Origin: Desulfovibrio sp.
GTDB lineage: Bacteria > Desulfobacterota > Desulfovibrionia > Desulfovibrionales > Desulfovibrionaceae
Reading direction: 5' to 3'
Length of the DNA: 64,000 bases
NCBI GenBank assembly: GCA_017415765.1
Contig: JAFQED010000017.1
Location: 47,958 to 111,957 of the forward strand
The position numbers and the translations under genes were made by a program. Below, piece by piece: positions 43,518 through 52,504 of the stretch (the first letter of the stretch is position 1; the number at the start of each line of letters is the position of its first letter). Under the pieces are notes generated by a model. It saw nothing but the letters and a program-made list of their open reading frames with translations. It ran no database searches and was not told the origin of the DNA.

Positions 43518-44495
43518 TCAGGCAAAAAACGTGGCTACGTCTTCCCGACGGCATAGCTGATCATCTTTGGGCAGACGCTCCCACGCAAAGCGGGGCAGCA
43601 GTTCTGCCGGGCTCGCTGTCTGCTTCACGGGCAACAGCCCCGCACGCCAGCCCAAGAAACCCACGATACGCCGGGCATCTGCCCCCTGTTGACGCAATTC
43701 CCGTATGGCAAGGCTCTGATGCCGTTTTGCCAGCCTCTCGCCATCACCGTCCAGTAAAAGAGGCACATGCCCGTACTGCGGCGCAGCATAGCCCAACAGG
43801 GCCAGGATAGCCAGTTGACGCGGTGTAGAAGGCAGGATGTCCCGCCCGCGCACCACCTGTGTGACACCCATCAGGGCATCATCCACAGCGACTGCGAGCT
43901 GGTAGGCCCAAACCCCGTCCGAGCGGCGCAGGGCAAAGTCTCCGCCACAGTGGACAAGGCTGGCCTCCTGCGGCCCCAGGGCAAGGTCGATAAAACACAG
44001 AGGTTCGGACGGGCAGCGCAGACGCAGACTGGCCTTGCGACCACTGGCACGGTGTGCGGCACATTCTTCTGCTGACAGATCACGGCAGGTTCCGGGATAG
44101 GGCGCGCCCGCGTCATCCAGATGGGGTGCACCAGCCAGCTGACGCAGCTCCCTGCGGGTACAGAAACAGGGATAGACCAGACCGGCCGCTTCCAGCCGCT
44201 GCACAGCGGCTGCGTACAGTGCGCCCCGCTGGCTCTGCCGATAGCTGCCAGCCGGGCCGCCCACGTCAGGGCCTTCGTCCCAGTCCAGTCCCAGCCAGCG
44301 CAGGTCTTCAAGCATGGCATCGGTATAGACGGGACGGGAACGCTGGGGGTCAATGTCCTCCAGACGTAAAATGACCCTGCCCCCGGCAGAACGTGCAGCC
44401 AGCCAGGCCAGCAGAAAGGCCCAGACATTGCCCAGATGGATATATCCCGTAGGGCTGGGGGCCAGACGCCCGCAGACGCTGGCCGAAGGGGACAT
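43518..44495 (-). CDS. gluQ: Glutamyl-Q tRNA(Asp) synthetase
   Basis: Truncated class I synthetase that attaches Glu to queuosine in tRNA-Asp. It has the HIGH-like site in GRLAPSPTGYIHLGN, LRLEDIDPQRSRP, the zinc site CFC..YPGTC and a KMSKS-like RLAKRH, and lacks an anticodon-binding domain (325 aa). Start at ATG 44495, two bases after the rhodanese stop; weak Shine-Dalgarno. Confidence 0.92.
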   Translation of the reverse strand: MSPSASVCGRLAPSPTGYIHLGNVWAFLLAWLAARSAGGRVILRLEDIDPQRSRPVYTDAMLEDLRWLGLDWDEGPDVGGPAGSYRQSQRGALYAAAVQRLEAAGLVYPCFCTRRELRQLAGAPHLDDAGAPYPGTCRDLSAEECAAHRASGRKASLRLRCPSEPLCFIDLALGPQEASLVHCGGDFALRRSDGVWAYQLAVAVDDALMGVTQVVRGRDILPSTPRQLAILALLGYAAPQYGHVPLLLDGDGERLAKRHQSLAIRELRQQGADARRIVGFLGWRAGLLPVKQTASPAELLPRFAWERLPKDDQLCRREDVATFFA

Positions 44496-44497
44496 GA

Positions 44498-45010
44498 TTA
44501 TTTCTTGTTCCAGGGCATGGCGGCCAGAAGGCGGCCAAGCCCACAAAAGCCTGTAATCCCCGCAAACATCAGCCCGCCCCCCACAAAAGCCGAGAGCCAG
44601 AGCATAGCAGGTGCGGCAAGGCTGCCAACCAGCCCCAGCAAGACCAGTGCCCCGGCCCCAACCTGCACCTGCCTGTCAATGGGCAGCCCCTTTTGGACGC
44701 GCTCCACCGGCAGACCGGCCTTCTCCCACGCGTCCACGCCGCCTTCAAGCTGCCATGCCGGGCCGTGGGCCAGCGTCTGCAACAAATCGCTCTGCTTGGT
44801 GGTGCGTCTGCCGGAGTGGCAGGTAAAAACAATGGCTTTGTCTTTCTGTGCGGGTGCAAGCGTCATCCAGCGGATAACGGACAATGGTGCAGCTTCTGCG
44901 CCGGGAACGCGCACGCTTGCCATTTCTGCTGGTTCGCGGATGTCAACAAGGCGGATGCTGCCATCCTGCAATTTTTGCATGGTCTCGGCAGGGCTGATAA
45001 CAGGGAGCAT
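44498..45010 (-). CDS. Rhodanese-domain membrane protein (YgaP-like)
   Basis: 170 aa. A rhodanese domain (ISPAETMQKLQDGSIRLVDI, catalytic CHSGRRTT) is followed by a DUF2892-like pair of membrane helices (VQVGAGALVLLGLVGSLAAP and AFVGGGLMFAGITGFCGLG). E. coli YgaP has the same plan and is an inner-membrane sulfurtransferase. Directly upstream of gluQ. Confidence 0.88.
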   Translation of the reverse strand: MLPVISPAETMQKLQDGSIRLVDIREPAEMASVRVPGAEAAPLSVIRWMTLAPAQKDKAIVFTCHSGRRTTKQSDLLQTLAHGPAWQLEGGVDAWEKAGLPVERVQKGLPIDRQVQVGAGALVLLGLVGSLAAPAMLWLSAFVGGGLMFAGITGFCGLGRLLAAMPWNKK

Positions 45011-45025
45011 AACAAATCCTTGAGG

Positions 45026-45922
45026 TCAGGAACGCCGCTGCTGCTTGCGCTGTTTTTGCGCTGGCTTGCCCTGGGCCATGTTGGCGTTCTTTTTTCGTTG
45101 TTGAGTTCTGGCCTGCTGGGAACGCCGCTTTTCGCCCTTGCGGACTTCTGCGCGACGTTTTTCGGCCTTGCGCGCCTCTGCACGGCGTTTGTCTGCTTTT
45201 CTGGCTTCAGCGCGGCGTTTTTCTGCCTTGCGGGCCTCGGCCTTGGGCTGCTGTTTTTTCTGTTTGACCGCAACAGTCTGTTTTTTGGGGGCTGACTGCC
45301 CTGTGCGGGCAGAGGCCGTGCCCTCCTGACTGTGATCCAACTCGCGCAGGGCCTTTTCTTCGGCGTAGTCGGCAAGACGTATCTGGGTGAGCAACTCGTC
45401 GCCGCCCTCCAGGCTGACCCGGCGCGCCCCCAGAAAGGTGGTGCTGAAGTAGGAGTCTGTCAAGCGATTGATACGGACGGTCTTGCGCCGCTGGGGGCTG
45501 TGGATGAACTTGCCGTCACCCACATATATGCCGGTATGGTAGCCCCGCCGGGGATGGCGAAAGGCAACGATATCCCCTGGGCGCATTTCGCTGACTTCGG
45601 TGATGTGCTCGCCCACGCGGGACTGCTCCCGCGCAGTGCGGGGCAAAGAGACGCCCACACTCTTGTAGGCCCAAAGCACAAGGCCGGAGCAGTCAAAACC
45701 GCCGGGCCTGGTACCGCCGAACACATAGGGGGTGCCGATGGCCGCATGGGCCTGTTCCAAAAGTTTTTCCTCGGCTTCTGCCCGCTGCTTTTCCCGGGCC
45801 TGGGCTTCGGCCGCCAGACGGGCAGCTTCCAGCTCCTCCGGGCTTGGCTCCCGTTTGAGACCACAGCCCACCATGCTGACACAAAACACAAGCAGCACGC
45901 ACAGCTTCAGATATTTCCCCAT
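45026..45922 (-). CDS. NlpC/P60 lipoprotein peptidase with basic C-terminal repeats
   Basis: 298 aa. Lipoprotein signal with lipobox MVGC (Cys about 20), Ala/Glu coiled coil (about 30-60), NlpC/P60 domain (about 62-180; catalytic Cys in GGFDCSGLVLWA, His in YHTGIYVGDG), then about 100 residues rich in Lys/Arg with tandem KAEKRRAEAR-type units. Probably a cell-wall endopeptidase whose tail binds acidic polymer. Start at ATG 45922 with AAAGGA; a further GTG is at 45940. Confidence 0.9.
   Translation of the reverse strand: MGKYLKLCVLLVFCVSMVGCGLKREPSPEELEAARLAAEAQAREKQRAEAEEKLLEQAHAAIGTPYVFGGTRPGGFDCSGLVLWAYKSVGVSLPRTAREQSRVGEHITEVSEMRPGDIVAFRHPRRGYHTGIYVGDGKFIHSPQRRKTVRINRLTDSYFSTTFLGARRVSLEGGDELLTQIRLADYAEEKALRELDHSQEGTASARTGQSAPKKQTVAVKQKKQQPKAEARKAEKRRAEARKADKRRAEARKAEKRRAEVRKGEKRRSQQARTQQRKKNANMAQGKPAQKQRKQQRRS
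45125..45250 (-). repeat. Coding tandem repeat (about 27-30 bp units)
   Basis: Four near-copies encode the KAEKRRAEAR / KADKRRAEAR / KAEKRRAEVR / KGEKRR run of the NlpC/P60 lipoprotein tail. Units vary at third positions, so the repeat is old rather than freshly expanded; copy number may still vary between strains. Confidence 0.7.
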
Positions 45923-46039
45923 TCTCCATCCTTTGTGCACACAACACAGGTATCAAAAGACAAAACAAGGCTGACGTGCAGGGCCATGCCCTGCCACGCA
46001 ACCAAATACTGCCCCCTCAGGCGCGATCCCTGTCAGGCG

Positions 46040-46420
46040 TCAGGCTCGTATGTCCAGCACCGTCCCCAGCATGTCGTCCGCTGTTCTGACAACGACGGCA
46101 TTGGCTTCAAAGCTGCGCTGGGTACTGATCATGGAGGTCATCTCACGGGCCAGATCCGTACCGCTGGGCGATATGCTCAGGCTATCCCCCCCAAACACGC
46201 CCGATACAGTATCCTGACCGGGCGAACGGGCAAGTCCGTCCCCCTGGCTGACGGCATTGAGCCGTACCCCCCTGTCCTGCGGGGCATCGGCATAATGAGC
46301 GCGCTGCGGCTCAAAGGCGTCTGTATTGACATTGGCCACATTGTGGGTACCGATGGCCATGCCCCATGAATGGACACCAAGGGCAGAAGCCCCGACCTGC
46401 ATACTGCTGCTTACACTCAT
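46040..46420 (-). CDS. Flagellar basal-body rod-like protein
   Basis: 126 aa. N-terminal GASALGVHSWGMAIGTHNVA then NVNTDAFEP resembles the FlgB/FlgC/FlgG rod N-terminus, and the C-terminus DLAREMTSMISTQRSFEANA matches the rod-protein C-terminal helix. The middle domain is very short compared with FlgG. No flagellar genes adjoin it. Might be a proximal rod component or a divergent relic. Confidence 0.75.
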   Translation of the reverse strand: MSVSSSMQVGASALGVHSWGMAIGTHNVANVNTDAFEPQRAHYADAPQDRGVRLNAVSQGDGLARSPGQDTVSGVFGGDSLSISPSGTDLAREMTSMISTQRSFEANAVVVRTADDMLGTVLDIRA

Positions 46421-46464
46421 ATGCCCCTCTTTTGGCTAGTATAGCCCAAAAGTCAGCGGGGTGT

Positions 46465-49400
46465 CTAGCCCGCGTTGATCTTTCCATCCTCCACCCTGTA
46501 CAGGGCTGCGCCGGGGGCAGCAGCCCGCAGTATTTCCACCATGTGCGGCTGGCAGGTAAAATAGAACAGCTGGTGGGTTTGGCCGTCATCCCCCTCGCTG
46601 AGGGAGGCAAAGGCCCGCGCCGTACGTTCTGCCCGTTCCGGGTCAAAGTTGACAAGCACTTCGTCCATGATGATGGGCAGGGGCGTGGCATGGCTGGCAT
46701 GACTTTTGATATAGGCCAGCCGCAGGGCCAGATAGGCCTGTTCCTGCGCGCCACGGCTCAGGGCTTCTGGTGCTAGGGGTTCGCCCTGCTGCGGCAGGAT
46801 GGCAAGGCTGGAATCTTCCAGCGAGGCACTGATGCCGCGCCACCGCTGTCCGGTAATGCGGGCAAATATCTCCGAGGCCTGTCGGATGACCTCTGGCTGG
46901 CGTTCTCGCTCAAAGGTCAGCTTGGCCTCGCGCAGGATCTCTCGCGCAAGGGAGTTGCGCGCCCAGGTGCGGGACATCCGCTCCATGCTTTCCAGCAGAA
47001 GGGCCTCCTGCTGACGCAAGGAACTCAGGTCATCAGTACGGGAAAGGGCAGCCACCCCGGCGTCCAGTTCGGCCACTCCGGCAGCCAGGCGTTCCTCCTC
47101 TGTCTGCAACTGTTCCAGCTCGTTCTGGACGAGGATGTGGCGTTTTTCCTGACTGTCCTGTTCTTCCTCCTGAAAGGAGGCCAGAAAGTCCGCCAGGGGC
47201 AACTTGCCGGCGGCCAGTTTCAGGGCATCTTCCAGATCAGCGCGGCGTTGACGGCGGCTGCGTTCCTCTTCGCGCTGGGCTGCCATACGCAAGAAGTCTT
47301 CGGCATCCTGGGCCCCGGCCAGGGCCAGCAGGTCATTCTCGTTGTGGCGGGCTTCGGCCAAGGCTGCTTCACCCGCACGCAGTCCGTCCTCCTCCTCGGC
47401 CATCAGGCCGGCAAGGCGGGTCTTTTCGGCCTGAGCCCGGTCAGCAGCTTCGGCATCGCTGAGGGCAGTATCCAGACTTTGCAGCCAGTCGATGTCCCCT
47501 GTGTCGCCCTCCTCACCGGGCAAGGGTGTGCGACCAAGGCTTTCGAGCAGGGTGGCCAGAGGCTCTCGCAGGGCCGCCAGCTCTGCCAGACTTTGGGCCT
47601 GTTCGCTACGGGCGCGTTCCAGCGCGGATTCTGCCGCGAGGCAATTTTCCATGTAGTTGAAGCCTTCGCGCACGGTTTCCGGGTCAAGCTCCTCGCCAAG
47701 GCCGAGGCCCTGCAGGCAGTGGCTCCAGTTTTCCCGTGCGTTGGCAAGCCGCTCCTCGGCAATGCGCAGGGCATCCACCCCCTGTCCCTGACGGGTTTGG
47801 GCGCGAGCCAGCTCGTTTTCATGATTTTGCAGTGCGGCCGTGGCCTTGATGCGCTGTTCGCGGGCAGCATCGGCCTCCCGGCAGGATTCCAGCACAAGCC
47901 GTACCGCATCGGTCAGGGCCATGCTGTTTGCCGTGGGCAAGATGGCTTGCGGGGCAACCGACGTGTCTTCCTGGGCTGCGGGGGCGTCCTGTTCGTCCTG
48001 TGGCGTAATGGGTGGGGGTGGGGCCAGGCGTTCTGCCACAGGGGGCAGACTGCACATGCGGTTTTCCATCTGCTCGATGGCTTCGTTCAGGCTGTGCAGT
48101 TCGGCCTGGGCTGTGGTGACGCCCGTCAGAGCCATACGGGCAGATTCGGCCCGCGCAAAAAAGGCGGCAGCCCCTTCGGGCGAGGGTACATTGCCCACCC
48201 GCAGTGAAAGCATCAGCTCGTGCCAGCGGCGGCGCGTCTGCTGTACACGGCCTTCGGCTTCGTGGGCCTTGCCCTGCTGCATGCCCACCTGTGCGCGTGC
48301 CAAGCCCATTTCCTGCTTGAGGGCATCCATATCCTGCCGGGCGCGTTCCTCGTGGAAGCACTGCTCACGCTCGCGCTCCAGCAGTACTTCCGTAGCTTCA
48401 AGGGTAATGGGGTCAGCACTTTCGATCTCTGCTGTCAGGCAGAGCTGACGGGCCTGTTCTTCCAGCTCGGCCAGATGCAGGGCGCAGGTTTCGCGCCGGC
48501 TGCGAAGCTGCTCCATTTCGAGCTTGTGCTGTTTGGCTTCAGGGCCGGAGCGCGGCACGCCTCCGGCCAGAAAGGCTACACCGCAGGTGAGTACCAGATA
48601 GCCTGACCAGAGGGTTATGGGCACGGTAAATGTGGGCGTGAGGGCAAATTCGTTGATGCCATAAAACCAGTGCGCCCCCAGCATGGCCATGCCCCCGGCA
48701 AGCAGAATCAGCCCCAGCAGCATGAGCGGCAGACTTTTTACCGGTGATGGGGCTTTTTCTGTGGCGATCCTTTCATCCAGCTCGCGCAGACGATCTTGCT
48801 CTGTGCCAATACTGGAAGCCAGGGCGCGCAACTGACGCAGTGCCGTGGTACGGGTATCCAGATTCTCCCGGCTAGGGCCGCCCCAACTGCGCTGGGCCTC
48901 GCGCAGCTCGTCCATCTTGCGTTTGACAGCGTCCACCTGCTCCTGTGCCTGTTGGACGGCCAGACTGGCCTCCTGCGCTTCCTGCAGCAGAGTCTGCATT
49001 TCTCCGGCAAGTTCCAGGGCTTCCTGCTGGCGGTCCAGCAGATTGTCCAGGGCCGCGCCTTGTGCTTCGGCATCCTCGGCAGAGGCGGCCTGGCCGGGCC
49101 GGACAGGCATGGTCAGACGCAGTGGGCCAAAGGCACGGGCAAAGGCCGTACGGGCATTTTGCAGGGCGCGTTCACGTCCGGGCAACTGGCGGCGATTATC
49201 CTCAAGACGGGCAAGAGTATGGCGCAGCTCATCGCGGGCTTCATCACCCAGGGCTGCCACCGGGGCTGGCAAGAGGGCAAGGGCGTTACGGGCGGTAGTG
49301 ATGTCGCGCTCGGCCAGCTCCACATCCCGGTTGGCCTGGGCCAGACTGTCCACAGCAGCCTGATGGGCCAGGGCAGACGCGCTCATTTCCCGCGCCTGTT

Positions 49401-50556
49401 TTTCAAGGTCTTCGCGGGCAAAGAGGGAACGGTCAGTGGCACGGATACGCGCACAGTCCCAGTCCGGCCCAAGGCGAGCCAGTTCCCGTGCAAGGTCGGC
49501 CTCGGCGCGGCGGCAATTTTCCTTCTGGCCGGGCAAGGCACCCAAGGCCTGCCGGAAGCCGCTTTTGCGTTCAGCCAGGCGGCGCAGCTGGGGCAGGGAC
49601 TGGAGCAGGGGTAGGTCCACCGTAATGGCCTGATGGCGTTGCCGCAGCCGGGCCAGTTTTTCATTTTGGGCGGCCACCTGCCGTTCACAGGTTTCGCGGG
49701 CTTCCTGCAAGCGGGCCAGTCGGGCCGGGCCGTTTTCGGGAAAGGTGGGGCTGGTGGAGGGGATACGCTCAAGGCTCAAGCCCAGCACGCGCCATTCATC
49801 CCACTGCCGCCAGACGCCAAGGCGGCGTTCCAGCAGACGGCGTTCTTCTTCCAGCGTGCCCTTGTGCTGGCGCAGGGCATTCAGGGCCTCGCGTTTTTCG
49901 GCCAACTCCCTGGCCTTGGCGTCAAAGCCCGCGCATTGCAGGGTCACCTCCTCGATCCTGCTGCGGATCTCCTCCAGTTGGCGCAGGGCCGCGTTCAGAG
50001 GCGGATTGCTGCCATTCCGCCTGAAGATCTCATCGCACTGTCGGTCAAGCAGACGGATAGCCTCGCCCGGCGCACGCAGACCCGGCCCGAAACTCGCGCC
50101 GTAGAGCGCGCTGCGCACCTCATCGGCACTGAGGCTTTCCAGACGCTCCAACTCACTCAGGCTGAAGCCAAAAACATTACAGTATACTTCGCGGCTGATG
50201 CCCTGCATGATTTGCTGCCATAGCTCTGGCGCAAGGGATGTGCCATCGGCGCGGCAAAGGTTGAAGCTACCGCCGCCCGGGCCGGGCCGCCGTGTCAGGT
50301 GGACGGCTTCCTGCCCCGGCAGACGCAGGACAAGGCTGCCCCCGGCCTGTCCGTTGTGGAGCGGAGCAAAACTGCGCCGGGCTTCGCGGCTGCGCGGGGC
50401 AGGGTAACCAGCCAGACAGGAACGCAAAAATTCCAGACAGGTGGATTTGCCCGCCTCGTTGCGCCCCAAAAAGATGGAAAGGCCCGGCGGCAGGTCGTCC
50501 ACCTGCACATCGGACAGGATGCCAAAGCCATCTATGCGGAAGGAGGAAATATACAT
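46465..50556 (-). CDS. YhaN-like AAA ATPase (SbcC/Rad50-type DNA repair)
   Basis: 1363-aa P-loop ATPase with long coiled coils. N-terminus MYISSFRIDGFGILSDVQVD, Walker A FLGRNEAGKST, coiled-coil regions (about 200-620 and 690-1180), a predicted hydrophobic pair (LPLMLLGLILLAGGMAMLGA and a second near 650), and the ABC-type C-terminus LSRGAQEQAYLALRLAYIKS with PIIMDEVLVNFD. Overlaps the nuclease gene by TGATG. Probably forms the YhaN-YhaO complex for DNA end processing. Confidence 0.88.
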   Translation of the reverse strand: MYISSFRIDGFGILSDVQVDDLPPGLSIFLGRNEAGKSTCLEFLRSCLAGYPAPRSREARRSFAPLHNGQAGGSLVLRLPGQEAVHLTRRPGPGGGSFNLCRADGTSLAPELWQQIMQGISREVYCNVFGFSLSELERLESLSADEVRSALYGASFGPGLRAPGEAIRLLDRQCDEIFRRNGSNPPLNAALRQLEEIRSRIEEVTLQCAGFDAKARELAEKREALNALRQHKGTLEEERRLLERRLGVWRQWDEWRVLGLSLERIPSTSPTFPENGPARLARLQEARETCERQVAAQNEKLARLRQRHQAITVDLPLLQSLPQLRRLAERKSGFRQALGALPGQKENCRRAEADLARELARLGPDWDCARIRATDRSLFAREDLEKQAREMSASALAHQAAVDSLAQANRDVELAERDITTARNALALLPAPVAALGDEARDELRHTLARLEDNRRQLPGRERALQNARTAFARAFGPLRLTMPVRPGQAASAEDAEAQGAALDNLLDRQQEALELAGEMQTLLQEAQEASLAVQQAQEQVDAVKRKMDELREAQRSWGGPSRENLDTRTTALRQLRALASSIGTEQDRLRELDERIATEKAPSPVKSLPLMLLGLILLAGGMAMLGAHWFYGINEFALTPTFTVPITLWSGYLVLTCGVAFLAGGVPRSGPEAKQHKLEMEQLRSRRETCALHLAELEEQARQLCLTAEIESADPITLEATEVLLEREREQCFHEERARQDMDALKQEMGLARAQVGMQQGKAHEAEGRVQQTRRRWHELMLSLRVGNVPSPEGAAAFFARAESARMALTGVTTAQAELHSLNEAIEQMENRMCSLPPVAERLAPPPPITPQDEQDAPAAQEDTSVAPQAILPTANSMALTDAVRLVLESCREADAAREQRIKATAALQNHENELARAQTRQGQGVDALRIAEERLANARENWSHCLQGLGLGEELDPETVREGFNYMENCLAAESALERARSEQAQSLAELAALREPLATLLESLGRTPLPGEEGDTGDIDWLQSLDTALSDAEAADRAQAEKTRLAGLMAEEEDGLRAGEAALAEARHNENDLLALAGAQDAEDFLRMAAQREEERSRRQRRADLEDALKLAAGKLPLADFLASFQEEEQDSQEKRHILVQNELEQLQTEEERLAAGVAELDAGVAALSRTDDLSSLRQQEALLLESMERMSRTWARNSLAREILREAKLTFERERQPEVIRQASEIFARITGQRWRGISASLEDSSLAILPQQGEPLAPEALSRGAQEQAYLALRLAYIKSHASHATPLPIIMDEVLVNFDPERAERTARAFASLSEGDDGQTHQLFYFTCQPHMVEILRAAAPGAALYRVEDGKINAG

Positions 50557-51836
50557 CAGCGCAGCTCCAGAAGATCCATGCAAAGGCGTTCGGCTTCGTC
50601 CAGCAGTTCCCGCATTTCGGCGTCATCGGGCTGGGCCAGTGCCCTGCGCAGACGACTGTGCCCAAAAAGCGGCTCCAGCGCAGTGCGCCCCAGCCGTTGC
50701 AGGGTATCCCCTTCCTCCCGCATCTGCTGCACAAGGCGCAGACTTTGGCCAAGGATGTCCTCCCGCTGACGGTATTCGTCCATATCGGCCAGGGGGCGGG
50801 TTTCGATGCGCATATCCTTGATCCAGATCCCCGGCGCACCGGTGCTGAAATGAAACAACCGTTCAGCCAGGTCAGTGCGGGTGGCATTGTCGCGCAGCAG
50901 GGTATCCAACGGGGTGCGCCCGCTCAGGGCAAGACGCACCACCAGCCCCTTGCAGCCGGGGTCGACACTGTCGGCAAGGCTTTCCAGCCGCTGACAGAGG
51001 CGGCGTTCCACCTCATCAATGTGGCTGACACCTTCAAGACTGATGTCCAGCTTTTCCCACTGTACCGGGCCAAGCCGCAGGAAGCGGGATGCGCAGTCCC
51101 AGCCAGCGGCAGTGGGAGTGGCTGTCACCAGCAGACAGCCGCGCGGCCCGCTTTCATTGATGTGCAAGCCCTGGGTGCTGCCGGGATAGGCCACGAAGGG
51201 CTGGCGGCAGAGTTCGCGCCGCTCGTGGACGTGCCCCAGTGCCCAGGCGTCCAGACCACTGGCACGGAGGTCATCAAGGGAGCAGGGGGCGTAGCGGTCG
51301 GCCTTGTGTTCGCCTTCTACCGTGCAGTGGAGCACACCGAGCTGGAAGCAGTCGTAGTGCTCGTCCCGCGAAAAGAAGCGGGCCAGGTTGCGACCTTCGC
51401 GCAGACTGGCATGGCTGATGCCGTGGACAAGGGCCAGCGGCTCTCCCTGACGTTCCAGCAGATGGCGTTCCGGTTCTGGGCCGAAGATGGTCACGTTTTC
51501 GGGCCAGTCCACCGTGGTAAGGCGTGAATCCAACGGGTCGTGGTTGCCGTGGGCCAGAAAAACGCGGATCCCAGCCTGTTGCAGGCGGCGGCAACCGTCT
51601 CGCAGACGCAACTGGGCTTTGACGCTGTGGTTTTCCTGATTGTAGATGTCACCCGCAAGGACAAGAAAATCCGGCTTTTCGGCCTCGCAGTGGCCAAAGA
51701 GGCGGTCAAGGGCGGTGAAGGTGGCCTCCTGCATCAGGCGCACAAGGCTGCCTTCCTGCGCGGCCTCACGCACAAGCCCCTGGAAGGGGGTGTCCAGATG
51801 CAGGTCGGCCGCGTGGATGTAACGGATCGCGTCCAT
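50556..51836 (-). CDS. YhaO-like DNA repair metallophosphoesterase (SbcD/Mre11-type)
   Basis: 426 aa. Calcineurin-like motifs in order: YIHAADLHLDTPF, LVLAGDIYNQENH, FLAHGNHDPLD, VLHC and ALGHVHERREL, with a C-terminal cap. Acts as the nuclease partner of the long ATPase encoded next. Start ATG at 51836. Confidence 0.92.
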   Translation of the reverse strand: MDAIRYIHAADLHLDTPFQGLVREAAQEGSLVRLMQEATFTALDRLFGHCEAEKPDFLVLAGDIYNQENHSVKAQLRLRDGCRRLQQAGIRVFLAHGNHDPLDSRLTTVDWPENVTIFGPEPERHLLERQGEPLALVHGISHASLREGRNLARFFSRDEHYDCFQLGVLHCTVEGEHKADRYAPCSLDDLRASGLDAWALGHVHERRELCRQPFVAYPGSTQGLHINESGPRGCLLVTATPTAAGWDCASRFLRLGPVQWEKLDISLEGVSHIDEVERRLCQRLESLADSVDPGCKGLVVRLALSGRTPLDTLLRDNATRTDLAERLFHFSTGAPGIWIKDMRIETRPLADMDEYRQREDILGQSLRLVQQMREEGDTLQRLGRTALEPLFGHSRLRRALAQPDDAEMRELLDEAERLCMDLLELR

Positions 51837-51976
51837 GCCAAAGCCTCACTCGTGGGGATGATTTCAGGCAAAAGTCTAGACTTTTTCAAGTTGCCTGACA
51901 AGCGCGTACAGGCAGATCATGCCGCGCACGTGAAGGTGGCTTATTGTGGCAGGACTTCAAGGCACCGTCAGCGACC

Positions 51977-52504
51977 TCATTCTACCCGAATGGGCGGCGC
52001 ATGGCCTCCGGCCTGGAGCATGGCACCCATATGACGGCGGGCCAGATGCAATTCGCTTTCGCTCACCGGGGGCATGTCCGGTGGGCGGGTGTTGCCCATG
52101 TCATTGCCTTCGGCCACAATGACAAGGGCGGCGGCCATCCGTCCCATCACGCAAAAAAAGCGCACAGGCTGCCAGCCGTGTTCCTTGACCCATTGGGCCG
52201 CCTTGGGAGAATATAAAAAGTCGGGCTTGCCCTGCCGCTGGACAGGGTGGGCCTCCTCCTGATTGCTCTGTGCCCAGTTCCGAAAGGCGGGCAACAGTTC
52301 CAGAAAGGAGAGCAACTCCTTTTCCTGCACGGGGGGCTGTTTTTCATACACCGTGGCCGTGGCCTTTTTCTGGCTGGCCCGTGCGGCGTGGGCTTCGGGA
52401 GGGGTACACGGTGGCAAGGGGGCCAGGGTCAGCAGGGCCGCGCCCAGCACGACCCCGGTCAACCCCTTGCGAATACTGGATACCCTCAATATCGGGGATG
52501 TCAT
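51977..52504 (-). CDS. Exported protein of unknown function
   Basis: 175 aa. N-terminal signal-like segment (KGLTGVVLGAALLTLAPLPP) with cleavage likely near AHAARA, then a small globular domain with GWQPVRFFCVMGRMAAALVI. Start ATG at 52504 shares one base with the glpX stop (TGATG), so the two are coupled. No family recognised. The 140 bases after its stop side, to 51836, contain no gene. Confidence 0.65.
   Translation of the reverse strand: MTSPILRVSSIRKGLTGVVLGAALLTLAPLPPCTPPEAHAARASQKKATATVYEKQPPVQEKELLSFLELLPAFRNWAQSNQEEAHPVQRQGKPDFLYSPKAAQWVKEHGWQPVRFFCVMGRMAAALVIVAEGNDMGNTRPPDMPPVSESELHLARRHMGAMLQAGGHAPPIRVE

Noticed and set aside
46421-46464. Terminator after the YhaN-like gene
   Set aside because: A bulged CTTTTGG/CCCAAAAG stem exists but has no T run on the minus strand.
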